Origin: Haloferax denitrificans ATCC 35960
Lineage (GTDB): Archaea > Halobacteriota > Halobacteria > Halobacteriales > Haloferacaceae
NCBI RefSeq assembly: GCF_000337795.1
Contig: NZ_AOLP01000017.1
Coordinates: 1 to 64,000 of the forward strand
DNA length: 64,000 nt
Direction of reading: 5' to 3'
The notes below the pieces were generated by a model that worked only from the letters and a program-made list of their open reading frames with translations, made no database searches and was not told the DNA's origin. This document shows positions 16,351 through 24,463 of the stretch, piece after piece. Positions within the stretch are counted from its first letter, which is position 1; each line of letters opens with the position of its first letter. The position numbers were made by a program, and so were the translations under genes.

Positions 16351-17331
16351 TCAGGTGTGGATGCCCATCGCTTCGATCTGTTCTTGGTAGCGGTTCCGGA
16401 TGGTGACTTCCGTCACCTGCGCGACCTCGGCGACCTCGCGCTGGGTCTTCTTTTCATTGCAGAGAAGCGACGCGGCGTAGATTGCGGCGGCCGCGAAGCC
16501 GGTCGGCGACTTCCCGGAGAGAAGCCCCTGTTCCGCGGTCGTCTCGATAATCTCGTTGGCCTTCGACTGGACCTCCTTCGAGAGGTCGAGTTCGGACGAA
16601 AACCGCGGGACGTACTTCTTCGGGTCCACCGGCCGCATCTCCAGCCCGAGTTCCTGCGAGATGTAGCGGTACGTGCGCCCGATTTCCTTGCGCTCGACGC
16701 GCGACACCTCGGAAATCTCTTCGAGCGAGCGCGGAATACCCTCCTTCCGACAGGCGGCGTACAGCGCCGAGGTGGCGACGCCCTCGATGGAGCGGCCGCG
16801 AATCAGGTCCTCGCTGAGCGCCCGGCGGTAGATGACCGAGGCGACTTCCCGAACCGACCGCGGGACGCCGAGCGCCGAGGCCATGCGGTCGATTTCGCTG
16901 AGGGCGAACTGGAGGTTGCGCTCGCCGGCGTCCTTGGTTCGAATGCGCTCTTGCCACTTGCGCAGGCGGTGCATCTGCGACCGCTTCTTCGAGGAGATAG
17001 AGCGGCCGTAGGCGTCTTTGTCCTTCCAGTCGATGGTCGTCGTCAGCCCCTTGTCGTGCATCGTCTGCGTGGTCGGCGCGCCCACGCGCGACTTCGACTG
17101 GCGCTCGGAGTGGTTGAACGCCCGCCACTCCGGGCCGGGGTCGATGCGCTCTTCTTCGATGATGATGCCGGTCTCCTCGTGAATCAACTCGCCGTCGCCG
17201 GTCCGAACGACTTCCTCGGGGTCGAGGTCGTCGAGGTCCAACTCCTCTTCGGATGTCTCGTCGTCCTGTGACTCGTCTCCCCATCGAGTCCGGTCGTGCT
17301 CACGCTCCCGCTGGCGGGTAGGCCGTTTCAT
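16351..17331 (-). CDS. Transcription initiation factor TFB lacking zinc-ribbon cysteines
   Basis: A 326-residue TFIIB homologue. The linker/B-finger region ([20 protein letters not shown]) and both cyclin repeats are intact, ending in a helix-turn-helix for BRE contact ([20 protein letters not shown]). The N-terminal zinc ribbon, which recruits RNA polymerase, has lost all four cysteines. DLDD and HEET replace the CPEC and CEDC pairs, although the flanking residues still align. Haloarchaea carry several TFBs; this could be a specialised or attenuated paralogue. ATG 17331 ([11 protein letters not shown]) matches the family N-terminus. The paralogue number is not assigned. Confidence 0.93.
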   Translation of the reverse strand: MKRPTRQREREHDRTRWGDESQDDETSEEELDLDDLDPEEVVRTGDGELIHEETGIIIEEERIDPGPEWRAFNHSERQSKSRVGAPTTQTMHDKGLTTTIDWKDKDAYGRSISSKKRSQMHRLRKWQERIRTKDAGERNLQFALSEIDRMASALGVPRSVREVASVIYRRALSEDLIRGRSIEGVATSALYAACRKEGIPRSLEEISEVSRVERKEIGRTYRYISQELGLEMRPVDPKKYVPRFSSELDLSKEVQSKANEIIETTAEQGLLSGKSPTGFAAAAIYAASLLCNEKKTQREVAEVAQVTEVTIRNRYQEQIEAMGIHT

Positions 17332-17449
17332 CGCATTTATATATTGTCTATTTCCTTGCACTTCAACCTTTGGCGGCGTTCGTCGGAGTGTCACCGCGGC
17401 CGCAACGACGAACGGAGCGCCTTTACCGAATCACCGGTGAGGTGACGGT

Positions 17450-18043
17450 ATGCCGACCGTCGAGTGCGACCCCGACGAAGCCCGACGACGACTCGAAGCC
17501 GCGGGCGTGTCCGTCTCGCCCGGAAACACCGACCACGAGCGCTGGCGCGCCGAACACGGCGACGCCAGCGCGGTCGCCTACGACGGGAAGGTCGTCGTGC
17601 AGGGGTCGAGACCGACCGACCTGCTCGCGCTCATCCGGCCGACGGGCGGCCGCGCGCACGTCTACTTCGACGGCGCGAGCCGGGGAAATCCCGGCCCCGC
17701 CGCCATCGGGTGGGCCATCGTGACGAGCGACGGCATCGTCGCCGAGGGCTCACAGCGAATCGGCGAGACGACCAACAACCGCGCGGAGTACGAGGCGCTC
17801 GTGGAGGCGCTGTCGGTCGCAGAGGAGTACGGCTACGACGAGGTGGACGTCCGCGGCGACTCGCAGTTAATCGTCAAGCAGGTCCGCGGCGAGTGGAACA
17901 CCAACGACCCCGGCCTCAAGGAGCGCCGCGTGAAGGCCCGAGAGCTCCTGTCGGCGTTCGACCGCTGGTCGCTGGAACACGTACCGCGAGAGATAAACGA
18001 CCGCGCCGACTCCCTAGCCAACGAGGCCCTCGACGATGCCTGA
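17450..18043 (+). CDS. rnhA: Ribonuclease HI
   Basis: A 197-residue type 1 RNase H that degrades RNA in RNA-DNA hybrids. An N-terminal extension of about 65 residues (ECDPDEARRRLEAAGVSV) is typical of haloarchaeal enzymes. The catalytic acids are in YFDGASRGNPGPAAIGW (Asp), TNNRAEYEALVEAL (Glu), VRGDSQLIVKQ (Asp) and NDRADSLANEA (final Asp). All are present, so it should be active. It overlaps the next gene by 8 bases and forms a two-gene operon divergent from tfb. Confidence 0.96.
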   Translation: MPTVECDPDEARRRLEAAGVSVSPGNTDHERWRAEHGDASAVAYDGKVVVQGSRPTDLLALIRPTGGRAHVYFDGASRGNPGPAAIGWAIVTSDGIVAEGSQRIGETTNNRAEYEALVEALSVAEEYGYDEVDVRGDSQLIVKQVRGEWNTNDPGLKERRVKARELLSAFDRWSLEHVPREINDRADSLANEALDDA

Positions 18044-18596
18044 GTCAGAACTCCCCGAAGACGTGCTTTCCGAAGCCGAGCGGCTGACGCGACTGGCCCG
18101 CGACGCCGTCGACCCCGACGAGGCGGAGGCGTATCGGTCCGCCCGCGACGACATCGTAAGCGAGTACGAGTTCCGCGCGCGACACCGCGAAGAGGACGAC
18201 GTGTTGGTGCTCCACCCCGACGAGTGGGTCGACGACGACGGGGTCGTCGACCCCACGGAGATAGACGACGTCGACCGCGGAATCGAACGCCCCCTGTCGG
18301 GGGCCGGAGAGGACCACGAGTGGGGCGCGGTCGAAGAGCACAACGCGGCGTACGTCGCGGCCGTCGCGGAGGAACACGGCGCGGACCACGCGGCGAACGC
18401 CCGGGCGTTCGCGGACTACCTCGGGAATCACTACGTCCGGCGAATCGAGATGGCTGGCGCTCCCGAAGTGCGCGAGTTCGTCGAAGAATATTATCCACGC
18501 AACGCGTGGCCGACCGCTGAACAGCGGTCGTTGTTACCGGAGTCGCTCGAGTTGCTCTTCGACGCCGCAGACGCCGAAGTGCCCGAATACAGCTGA
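18036..18596 (+). CDS. rnhA operon protein, haloarchaeal family of unknown function
   Basis: A 186-residue acidic soluble protein with helical segments. Notable blocks are AERLTRLARDAVDPDEAEAY near the start, VLHPDEWVDDDGVVDPTEID, and the C-terminal NHYVRRIEMAGAPEVREFVE. The N-terminal pattern suggests interaction with nucleic acids or proteins, but no catalytic motif was recognised. It starts 8 bases inside rnhA. I recall the same pairing across haloarchaea, where it is simply called the rnhA operon protein. A role supporting RNase H is inference. Confidence 0.82.
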   Translation: MPESELPEDVLSEAERLTRLARDAVDPDEAEAYRSARDDIVSEYEFRARHREEDDVLVLHPDEWVDDDGVVDPTEIDDVDRGIERPLSGAGEDHEWGAVEEHNAAYVAAVAEEHGADHAANARAFADYLGNHYVRRIEMAGAPEVREFVEEYYPRNAWPTAEQRSLLPESLELLFDAADAEVPEYS

Positions 18597-18631
18597 GCGA
18601 ACCCCGCGGTTCGTGCGGTGTGTTCTGCCGA

Positions 18632-18991
18632 TTACAGCTTGCCTTCGACGAGCTCCGAGACCATCTCGGCGCGCTCGTCGTCGGTGACGAACTTCGAGAG
18701 CATCCAGTCGAAGCGGTCGAGGACCGCCTGGAGGCCGTCGTCGGTCAGTTCGTACTGGTTCGTCCGCTTGTCGAGTTCGCTTTTCTCGACGAGACCCATC
18801 TCGACGAGGTCGTCGAGGTTGGGGTACAGACGCCCGTGGTTGACCTCGGTGTCGTAGTACGATTCGAGGTGACGCTTGATAGCCAGGCCGTACATCGGCT
18901 CCTCGGCGAGAATGACGAGGATATTCTGTTGGAACGCGGTGAGGTCCCGAGCCGCACCGGATTTGTTGCCAATTGTTTGTGCCTCTGACAT
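18632..18991 (-). CDS. rosR: PadR-family regulator resembling RosR
   Basis: A 119-residue winged-helix regulator. The DNA-binding domain contains TAFQQNILVILAEEPMYGLA and IKRHLESYYDTEVNHGRLYP, followed by NLDDLVEMGLVEKSELDKRT. The C-terminal helix (RFDWMLSKFVTDDERAEMV) provides dimerisation. The sequence closely matches my memory of Halobacterium RosR, a sensor of reactive oxygen that lacks cysteines; this protein also has none. It is divergent from ppa. TATA 26 bases upstream of ATG 18991 supports a leaderless start. The RosR identity is recalled, not aligned. Confidence 0.88.
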   Translation of the reverse strand: MSEAQTIGNKSGAARDLTAFQQNILVILAEEPMYGLAIKRHLESYYDTEVNHGRLYPNLDDLVEMGLVEKSELDKRTNQYELTDDGLQAVLDRFDWMLSKFVTDDERAEMVSELVEGKL

Positions 18992-19012
18992 GCATATGGA
19001 AATGTCATCGGC

Positions 19013-19021
19013 CTATTTAAA
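19013..19021 (-). promoter_or_regulatory. TATA element of the RosR-like gene
   Basis: The minus strand reads TTTAAATAG preceded by CAAAG. It is centred exactly 26 bases before ATG 18991, one of the clearest promoters in the window. Confidence 0.65.
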
Positions 19022-19223
19022 CTTTGTCAACGCGCAGTCTGTTTCGTCGCCGAATGTAGGGGCACGATACGATGAATTTGGGGCGGAGCGGACACGAGTG
19101 TCGGGAATTGCACAGAGCCGAGTCGTGGCGACGAACGAAAGACAGTGGGCGGTGTCCAAGCGGGCATATCTGGGGAATATCTCACACGCATAGCAGGAGT
19201 GTCGTGGGATTCGGGGGAGAATA

Positions 19224-19239
19224 CCTCTACATATAGAGG
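19224..19239. promoter_or_regulatory. Inverted repeat CCTCTA-N4-TAGAGG upstream of ppa
   Basis: A 16-base inverted repeat (6-base arms, centre CATA) about 50-65 bases before the ppa BRE/TATA. It is in the 335-base gap (18992-19326) between the RosR-like gene and ppa. The gap is AT-richer than its surroundings and holds no convincing gene. The repeat is a candidate operator or a second upstream promoter. Confidence 0.4.
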
Positions 19240-19289
19240 GGTTCAAAGTGGCCGACGAGGCCCGAGTAGTATCCGTAGGAGACCAATCC

Positions 19290-19304
19290 CGAAAGGACTT
19301 TTGC
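19290..19304 (+). promoter_or_regulatory. BRE/TATA of ppa
   Basis: CGAAAGGA (BRE-like) is followed by CTTTTGC, centred 26 bases before ATG 19327, indicating a leaderless ppa transcript. Confidence 0.55.
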
Positions 19305-19326
19305 CCGCATCGAGGATGGATTCGGT

Positions 19327-19860
19327 ATGGTGAACCTCTGGGAAGACATGGAGACCGGACCGGACGCACCGGACGAAATCTACGCAGTCGTCGAGTGTCT
19401 CAAAGGCGAGCGCAACAAATACGAGTACGACAAGGACATCCCCGGCGTCGTCCTCGACCGCGTGCTTCACTCCAACGTCCACTACCCGTCGGACTACGGC
19501 TTCATGCCGCAGACGTACTACGACGACGAGGACCCCTTCGACGTGCTCGTCCTCGTCGAGGACCAGACGTTCCCCGGCTGTGTCATCGAGGCCCGCCCGG
19601 TCGCGCTCATGAAGATGGACGACGACGGCGAGCAGGACGACAAGGTCATCGCCGTTCCCATCGAGGACCCCCGCTACGACCACATCGAGGACCTCGAAGA
19701 CATCCCCCAGCAGACGCTCGACGAGATTGACGAGTTCTTCTCGACCTACAAGAACCTCGAGGCCGGCAAGGAAGTCGAGACGCTGGGCTGGGAGGACAAG
19801 CAGGCCGCCAAGGACGCCATCGAACACGCGATGGACCTCTACGAAGAGAACTTCGCGTAA
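19327..19860 (+). CDS. ppa: Inorganic pyrophosphatase
   Basis: A 177-residue family I soluble pyrophosphatase that hydrolyses pyrophosphate from biosynthetic reactions. The core includes ERNKYEYDKD near residue 30, HYPSDYGFMPQTYYDDEDPFDVLVL (metal-binding Asp cluster) and DDKVIAVPIEDPRYDHIEDL. All catalytic Asp, Lys and Tyr positions I can place are present. Length is standard for archaea. It is monocistronic, with a T-run 17 bases after the stop. Confidence 0.97.
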   Translation: MVNLWEDMETGPDAPDEIYAVVECLKGERNKYEYDKDIPGVVLDRVLHSNVHYPSDYGFMPQTYYDDEDPFDVLVLVEDQTFPGCVIEARPVALMKMDDDGEQDDKVIAVPIEDPRYDHIEDLEDIPQQTLDEIDEFFSTYKNLEAGKEVETLGWEDKQAAKDAIEHAMDLYEENFA

Positions 19861-19876
19861 GCGACTTCACCGCGCG

Positions 19877-19882
19877 TTTTTT
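19877..19882 (+). terminator. T-run after ppa
   Basis: Six T residues after a GC-rich CGCGCG stretch, 17 bases beyond the ppa stop; a typical archaeal oligo-T terminator candidate. Confidence 0.45.
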
Positions 19883-20057
19883 CGGACGCCGAACTAACCC
19901 ACAGTGTCGACCACGGCGACGACGCCGGAACTGCGACCGCCCCGAAACCGACCGCCGCCGGCGACACGGATACCCGACAGTTATCGCCGACGCGCCCGCC
20001 GATGAATTATGCGCATGGGTAATTTTTAGTCCCTCTGTCCGGTAGCTTGAGACACGA

Positions 20058-20171
20058 ATGGCAGCCAAGCAACCCCGCCTCGGGCTTCAGCACCCGACCG
20101 TCGTTCCCACGAACTTCACGCCCGCCGACGAGGCGGACGAAGACGCCGAGGACGCGACCGACGACGCGTAA
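20058..20171 (+). CDS. Small acidic protein, 37 residues, unknown
   Basis: ATG 20058 to TAA encodes a 37-residue peptide. Its mildly basic, hydrophobic front (MAAKQPRLGLQHPTVVPTNF) leads into an Asp/Glu/Ala tail (ADEADEDAEDATDDA). An AT-rich element (AATTTTTAG, 20021-20029) lies about 33 bases before the start, so the transcript could be nearly leaderless. The acidic tail is typical of halophile proteins and hard to explain as noise. No homologue is recognised. The rest of the gap between ppa and the rhomboid gene shows nothing else convincing. Confidence 0.5.
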   Translation: MAAKQPRLGLQHPTVVPTNFTPADEADEDAEDATDDA

Positions 20172-20342
20172 CGCCGTATTCTCGCGCGACGACCGCCGAG
20201 AGCGACAGCGCCGTCCGGACTGACGAGGGTCCCGCACCGACCTCCGGACGGACAGGACCCGACCGACTGAACCGTGAGAGACCCCGCCGTCGGCCTCGTG
20301 TTTTCGTTCCGTGTTCACACACCACATTCATGAGGGAACCCC

Positions 20343-20350
20343 TTTTTATC
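20343..20350 (+). promoter_or_regulatory. TATA element of the rhomboid gene
   Basis: TTTTTATC is centred 26 bases before ATG 20373. It selects that ATG over the TTG six bases upstream. Confidence 0.55.
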
Positions 20351-20372
20351 TCGCCGCTGTAAGGCGTTGGTA

Positions 20373-21272
20373 ATGCCTATCTGCGACGTGTGCGGCAAAG
20401 ACGAGAGTCTGCCGTACCGCTGTTCGCGGTGTGGCGGGACGTTCTGTTCCGAACACCGCCTCCCCGAGAACCACGACTGCGCGGGGCTCTCCGACTGGGA
20501 CGACCCCGCCGGCGTCTTCGATAGCTCCTTCGACGACTCCGTGAACAATCAGGGCGGCCGCGGCGGCGGACTGCTGAGTTCGCTCACGGGCGCTGGCGGC
20601 GTGCTCGGCTACTTCCGCGGGAACGTCGCGTACCTGTTCCTCGCGCTGATGTGGCTCACGTTCTTCGCCCAGCTCGTCTTAGAGCAGTTTCTCGGACTGC
20701 CCAACCTCTCGATTAGCGCCTTCTATCTCACGAGCATCCACCCCGAGTACGTCTGGACGTGGGTCACCTCGATATTCGCCCACGGCGGCTTCTATCACAT
20801 CGTCGGTAACTCCATCGTGCTGTTCTTCTTCGGCCCGCTGGTGGAGCGCTACGTCGGCTCGCGGAAGTTCGCGGCGCTGTTCCTCGTCAGCGGGATGCTC
20901 GCCGGGCTGGCGCAGGTCGGCTCGTCGATGCTCCTGTCTCCCGGAAGCCTGAGCGCCGTCGTCGGCGCGAGCGGTGCCATCATGGCCGTTCTCGGCGTCC
21001 TGACCGTCCTCAACCCGGGGCTCCGAATCTATCTGTACTTCATCATCCCCGTGCCGCTGTGGCTGTTCACGCTCGGCTTCGCCGGCATCTCGGTGTTCTT
21101 CTTCGTCAGCCAGAGCGCCGACGGCATCGCCCACTTCGCGCACCTCATCGGCCTCGTCATCGGCCTCGCCTACGGCCAGCACGTGAAGGGCCGCCGGAGC
21201 GTCCCCTCCCAGCTCTCGCTCGGCGGGCGCGGTCCGGGTGGCCCGGGCGGTCCCGGCCGCGGCCGGTTCTGA
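20373..21272 (+). CDS. Rhomboid intramembrane serine protease with N-terminal AN1-type zinc finger
   Basis: A 299-residue fusion. Residues 4-36 form an AN1-type zinc finger (CDVCGKD, CSRCGGTFCSEHRLP, ENHDC), followed by a Gly-rich linker. The rhomboid domain has six or so membrane helices. HGGFYHIVGNSIVLFFFGPL carries the oxyanion His/Asn, GASGAIMAV the catalytic Ser, and HFAHLIGLVIGLAYG the catalytic His. The C-terminal tail is Gly/Pro/Arg rich. It cleaves within membranes. The zinc finger could present cytoplasmic substrates or recruit ubiquitin-like SAMP systems; that is speculation. Endonuclease V follows one base after the stop. Confidence 0.94.
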   Translation: MPICDVCGKDESLPYRCSRCGGTFCSEHRLPENHDCAGLSDWDDPAGVFDSSFDDSVNNQGGRGGGLLSSLTGAGGVLGYFRGNVAYLFLALMWLTFFAQLVLEQFLGLPNLSISAFYLTSIHPEYVWTWVTSIFAHGGFYHIVGNSIVLFFFGPLVERYVGSRKFAALFLVSGMLAGLAQVGSSMLLSPGSLSAVVGASGAIMAVLGVLTVLNPGLRIYLYFIIPVPLWLFTLGFAGISVFFFVSQSADGIAHFAHLIGLVIGLAYGQHVKGRRSVPSQLSLGGRGPGGPGGPGRGRF

Positions 21273-21273
21273 G

Positions 21274-22128
21274 ATGCGACCGGCCCGCCCCGACCTCGCG
21301 CCGCGCCCCGGGCTCTCGCGCGACGAGATGGAGTCGCTCCAGCGTCGCGTCGCCGAGGCCGCCGTCTTCGAGGACGACCTCCCGTTCGACCCGACGCGCG
21401 TCTCGCTCGACACCCCGGAAACGGGGAACCAGACGCTCACGGGCGCTGTCGCACCCGGCGGAGACACCGACACCGACGGCGACGCCGACACCGACACCAA
21501 CTCCCCGCCGCTCGTCGCCGGCATCGACCAGTCGTTTCTGGACGACCGCGCGCTGAGCGCCGTCGTCGTCCTCCGCGGCGGCGAGGTGGTCGAGCGCGTC
21601 CACGCCGTCTCCGACCTCGATTTGCCGTACATTCCCGGCCTGCTGTCGTTCCGGGAGGGCGGCCCCATCCTCGACGCGCTCGCCGAACTCGACTGCGACC
21701 CCGACCTGCTCGTCTTCGACGGCTCCGGGCGCATCCACTTCCGACAGGCGGGCCTCGCCACGCACCTCGGCGTCGTCTGCGACGCGCCGAGCATCGGCGT
21801 CGCCAAGTCCCTCCTCTGCGGGACGCCGGACGAGGACGTGGACGGCCGACCGGAGGGCTGGCGAACCCCGATTCGCGCCGACGACTCGGTCGACCCCGTC
21901 GGCGGCCATCCCGACGGCCCGGAGACGACAATCGGCTACGCCTTCCAGTCGCGGCAGTACGACTCGCGCCCTATCGTGAACCCGCTGTACGTCAGCCCCG
22001 GCCACCGCCTCTCGGCGGCGACGGCCGTCGACCTCGTCTCCCGGCTCTCGGGGTCGTACAAACTCCCCGAGCCGACCCGGCTGGCCGACGCCTACGCCGA
22101 CGAGGCGAAGGCCCAGTACGAGGACTGA
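21274..22128 (+). CDS. nfi: Endonuclease V (deoxyinosine repair)
   Basis: A 284-residue nuclease that cuts near inosine in DNA or RNA. Catalytic-site blocks are VAGIDQSFLDD (first Asp), DLPYIPGLLSFREGG (wedge and Glu), LVFDGSGRIHFRQAGLATHLGV (second Asp) and SIGVAKSLL (Lys). An acidic Asp/Thr repeat insertion (about residues 62-77) is a halophile addition between the N-terminal helix and the core. The start at 21274 lies one base after the rhomboid stop; the longer frame from 21238 lies within the rhomboid gene. The active-site residues appear intact. Confidence 0.92.
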   Translation: MRPARPDLAPRPGLSRDEMESLQRRVAEAAVFEDDLPFDPTRVSLDTPETGNQTLTGAVAPGGDTDTDGDADTDTNSPPLVAGIDQSFLDDRALSAVVVLRGGEVVERVHAVSDLDLPYIPGLLSFREGGPILDALAELDCDPDLLVFDGSGRIHFRQAGLATHLGVVCDAPSIGVAKSLLCGTPDEDVDGRPEGWRTPIRADDSVDPVGGHPDGPETTIGYAFQSRQYDSRPIVNPLYVSPGHRLSAATAVDLVSRLSGSYKLPEPTRLADAYADEAKAQYED

Positions 22129-22197
22129 GAAGGGCTGAGCGCGACCCAATCGTGGCGAACCGCGTACACTTAACAGCGCGCGGTTCGACCTACCGAC

Positions 22198-23043
22198 GTG
22201 CATCAAAAGACGGTCCTCATCACCGGTTGCTCCTCGGGAATCGGGCGCGCGACGGCGCTCGACTTCCTCGACGAGGAGTGGGAGGTCTACGCCACCGCCC
22301 GGAACCCGGCCGACATCGAGACGCTGGGGGAACGCGGCGCGAACATCGCGACGCTCGACGTGACCGACCAGGGGGACGTCGACCGCGTCGTCGACCGCAT
22401 CGCCGACGAGCAGGGGCGCATCGACTGTCTCGTCAACAACGCCGGCTACGGCCAGATGGGCCCCGTCGAGGACGTGCCGACCGAGAAGGTCCACGACCAG
22501 TTCGACGTGAACGTCTACGGCCCACACCGACTCATTCGGGCCGTGTTGCCCCACATGCGCTCGCAGGGCGACGGCACCATCGTCAACGTCTCCAGCGTCG
22601 TCGGCCGCGTCGCCTTCCCCGGAACCGGCGTCTACGCCGGCTCGAAGTTCGCCCTCGAAGCGATGACCGACGCGCTCCGCACCGAGGTCGAGGAGTACGG
22701 TATCGACGCCGTCCTCATCGAGCCGGGCCCGGTCGAGACGCAGTTCTCGAATCGCGTCGAAGCCGAGGTCAACGGCAACGGCGACGAGGCCGACGGCCTC
22801 GACCGCTCCGGCGCGTACGAGAAACTCTACAAGCTGTTCGACGACTCGCAGGCGCTCGGCGGGGGCGGCCCCGGCGCGATTCCGCCCGAGCGGGTCGCAG
22901 AAGACATCGTCGACGCCGCGAGTTCGACCAAGCCGCGGGCGCGCTACCAGCCCGGCACGGTCGCCCGCGTCGGCGTCCTCGCCCGGTTCCTGCCCGACGC
23001 GTGGCGCGACGCGCTCTACGGCTTCGCACGCAAGCTTCCCTGA
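22198..23043 (+). CDS. Short-chain dehydrogenase/reductase
   Basis: A 281-residue classical SDR. The cofactor-binding motif TGCSSGIGRATA is at residues 9-20, NNAGYG at about 81-86, the catalytic Ser in VNVSSVVG and YAGSK (Tyr and Lys) near residue 155. ATARN after the second strand suggests NADP preference. The C-terminus has an extra helix and a PDAWRDALYGFARKLP segment found in SDRs acting on lipids or retinol-like substrates. The start is GTG 22198. It is convergent with the ArsA/Get3 gene. The physiological substrate is unknown. Confidence 0.9.
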   Translation: MHQKTVLITGCSSGIGRATALDFLDEEWEVYATARNPADIETLGERGANIATLDVTDQGDVDRVVDRIADEQGRIDCLVNNAGYGQMGPVEDVPTEKVHDQFDVNVYGPHRLIRAVLPHMRSQGDGTIVNVSSVVGRVAFPGTGVYAGSKFALEAMTDALRTEVEEYGIDAVLIEPGPVETQFSNRVEAEVNGNGDEADGLDRSGAYEKLYKLFDDSQALGGGGPGAIPPERVAEDIVDAASSTKPRARYQPGTVARVGVLARFLPDAWRDALYGFARKLP

Positions 23044-23086
23044 GACGCGCCGTCGCGGTCGGCCTTCGAAAGCGGTCGTCTCGACG

Positions 23087-24316
23087 CTAGTCGAGACAGG
23101 TCGCGACGACCCGAAGGGCGTCTTCGCCCTGTACCTGTTCTGCGAGCAGTGGCACCCGTTTCACGTCGCGGCCGCGGAAGAGATTCGTCGCCGAGCGGAG
23201 CGCGTCCTGCTGGACCTGCCAGCGACGCTGACAGAAGCCGCAGTTCTCCAAATCCGGCGACTCTATCCACTTGGGGTCCACGTTTGCCACGTCCTCGACG
23301 GACTCCATGACGCGGTTGACGACGAGCGTCTGGACGGGGATGCCGAACTCGTCGAGCCGCGAGACGAGTCGCTTGGACTCCACGACGCTCATCTCCTCGG
23401 GAATCATGACGACGCGGAAGTCGGTCCGCGTCGGGTCCCGGAGGACCGCGCGCAGGCGCTCGATGCGCTCGCGGAGGTCGTCGAGGTCCGCCATTCCGGC
23501 CTGCGGGTCGTCGGGGCCGCCGCCGAACATCCCCTTGAGGTTGTCCATCATCCCGGAGAAGCGCTGGCGCATGCGGGCGATGCGGCCGAGCATGGAGTCC
23601 ATCAGCTCGGGGAGTTCGAGCAGGCGGAGCGTGTGGCCGGTGGGCGCGGTGTCGACGACGACGCGGTCGAACCGCGGGTCGTCCATGTATTCGAGGAGCT
23701 GTTGCATCGCCGCGGCCTCGTCCGCGCCGGGCATCGGCCCGCCCATCCCCATCGGCCCGTCGCCGCCGAGGAGTTCTTCGAAGCCGCCCATGTCACCGCC
23801 CATACCGCCGAACGGGGAGTCAGCGTCACCCGAGCCACCGCCGGCGAAGGGGTTGTCGTCGTCGTACTCGCCGGTCTCGAAGTCGGTCTCGTCGTCGAAC
23901 TCCTCGCCCGCGCCGTCGCCGCCCGCGAACGGCCCTTCCATGACCGAGTCGGGGTCGATTTCGGCCGCGTAGAGGGGAATCTCCTCGCGGATGCGACTCG
24001 GCTTGTCCGGGACCGGCACGCCGAGCGTGTCGGACAGGGAGTGTGCGGGGTCCGTGGAGACGACGAGCGTCGCGGTGCCGTCGGCCGCGCTGGCGAGCGC
24101 CGTCGCCGCGGCCATCGTGGTCTTTCCGACGCCGCCTTTCCCGCCGTAGAGGACGTAGTCGGGCGCGTCGATGCCATCAGGGAGGCCCTCGGTGTCGGTC
24201 GAGGTGACCTCGTCGGGGTCGGTGACCTCCACCTCGATTTCGGCCGGCCCGTCGTCGCCGGCGTCGTCGTCTTCGTCGGCGTCGGGTCGCTCCGTCGGCT
24301 CAACGTCGATGTCCAT
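23087..24316 (-). CDS. ArsA/Get3-family ATPase
   Basis: A 409-residue P-loop ATPase. After an acidic N-terminus of about 45 residues comes YGGKGGVGKTTMAAA (deviant Walker A), STDPAHSLSD (switch I), VVVDTAPTGHTLRLL (switch II) and a zinc-type CGFCQRRW motif like the CxxC of Get3 dimers. Between about residues 130 and 190 a Gly/Met/Asp-rich insertion (GGMGGDMGGFEELLGG, PMGMGGPMPG) is present. A second Met-rich stretch (MMDNLKGMFGGGPDD) lies in the client-groove region. This favours a tail-anchored-protein targeting role over arsenite export. ATG 24316 was chosen; the much longer open frame extends over the divergent cinA gene and is not coding. Confidence 0.88.
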   Translation of the reverse strand: MDIDVEPTERPDADEDDDAGDDGPAEIEVEVTDPDEVTSTDTEGLPDGIDAPDYVLYGGKGGVGKTTMAAATALASAADGTATLVVSTDPAHSLSDTLGVPVPDKPSRIREEIPLYAAEIDPDSVMEGPFAGGDGAGEEFDDETDFETGEYDDDNPFAGGGSGDADSPFGGMGGDMGGFEELLGGDGPMGMGGPMPGADEAAAMQQLLEYMDDPRFDRVVVDTAPTGHTLRLLELPELMDSMLGRIARMRQRFSGMMDNLKGMFGGGPDDPQAGMADLDDLRERIERLRAVLRDPTRTDFRVVMIPEEMSVVESKRLVSRLDEFGIPVQTLVVNRVMESVEDVANVDPKWIESPDLENCGFCQRRWQVQQDALRSATNLFRGRDVKRVPLLAEQVQGEDALRVVATCLD

Positions 24317-24463
24317 GTCGGACCCGACACCGCGGGGCTTTGTGTACTTCTCGGTCTCGGAACCGCCGGTGGACTTTTGCCCGGTCGCGTCGGTGCCGGC
24401 CGCGGCCCGACCGCTCGGTGCCGCCCCAGACCGCTTTTGTCCCGACCGCCCGTGGTCGGTCGT

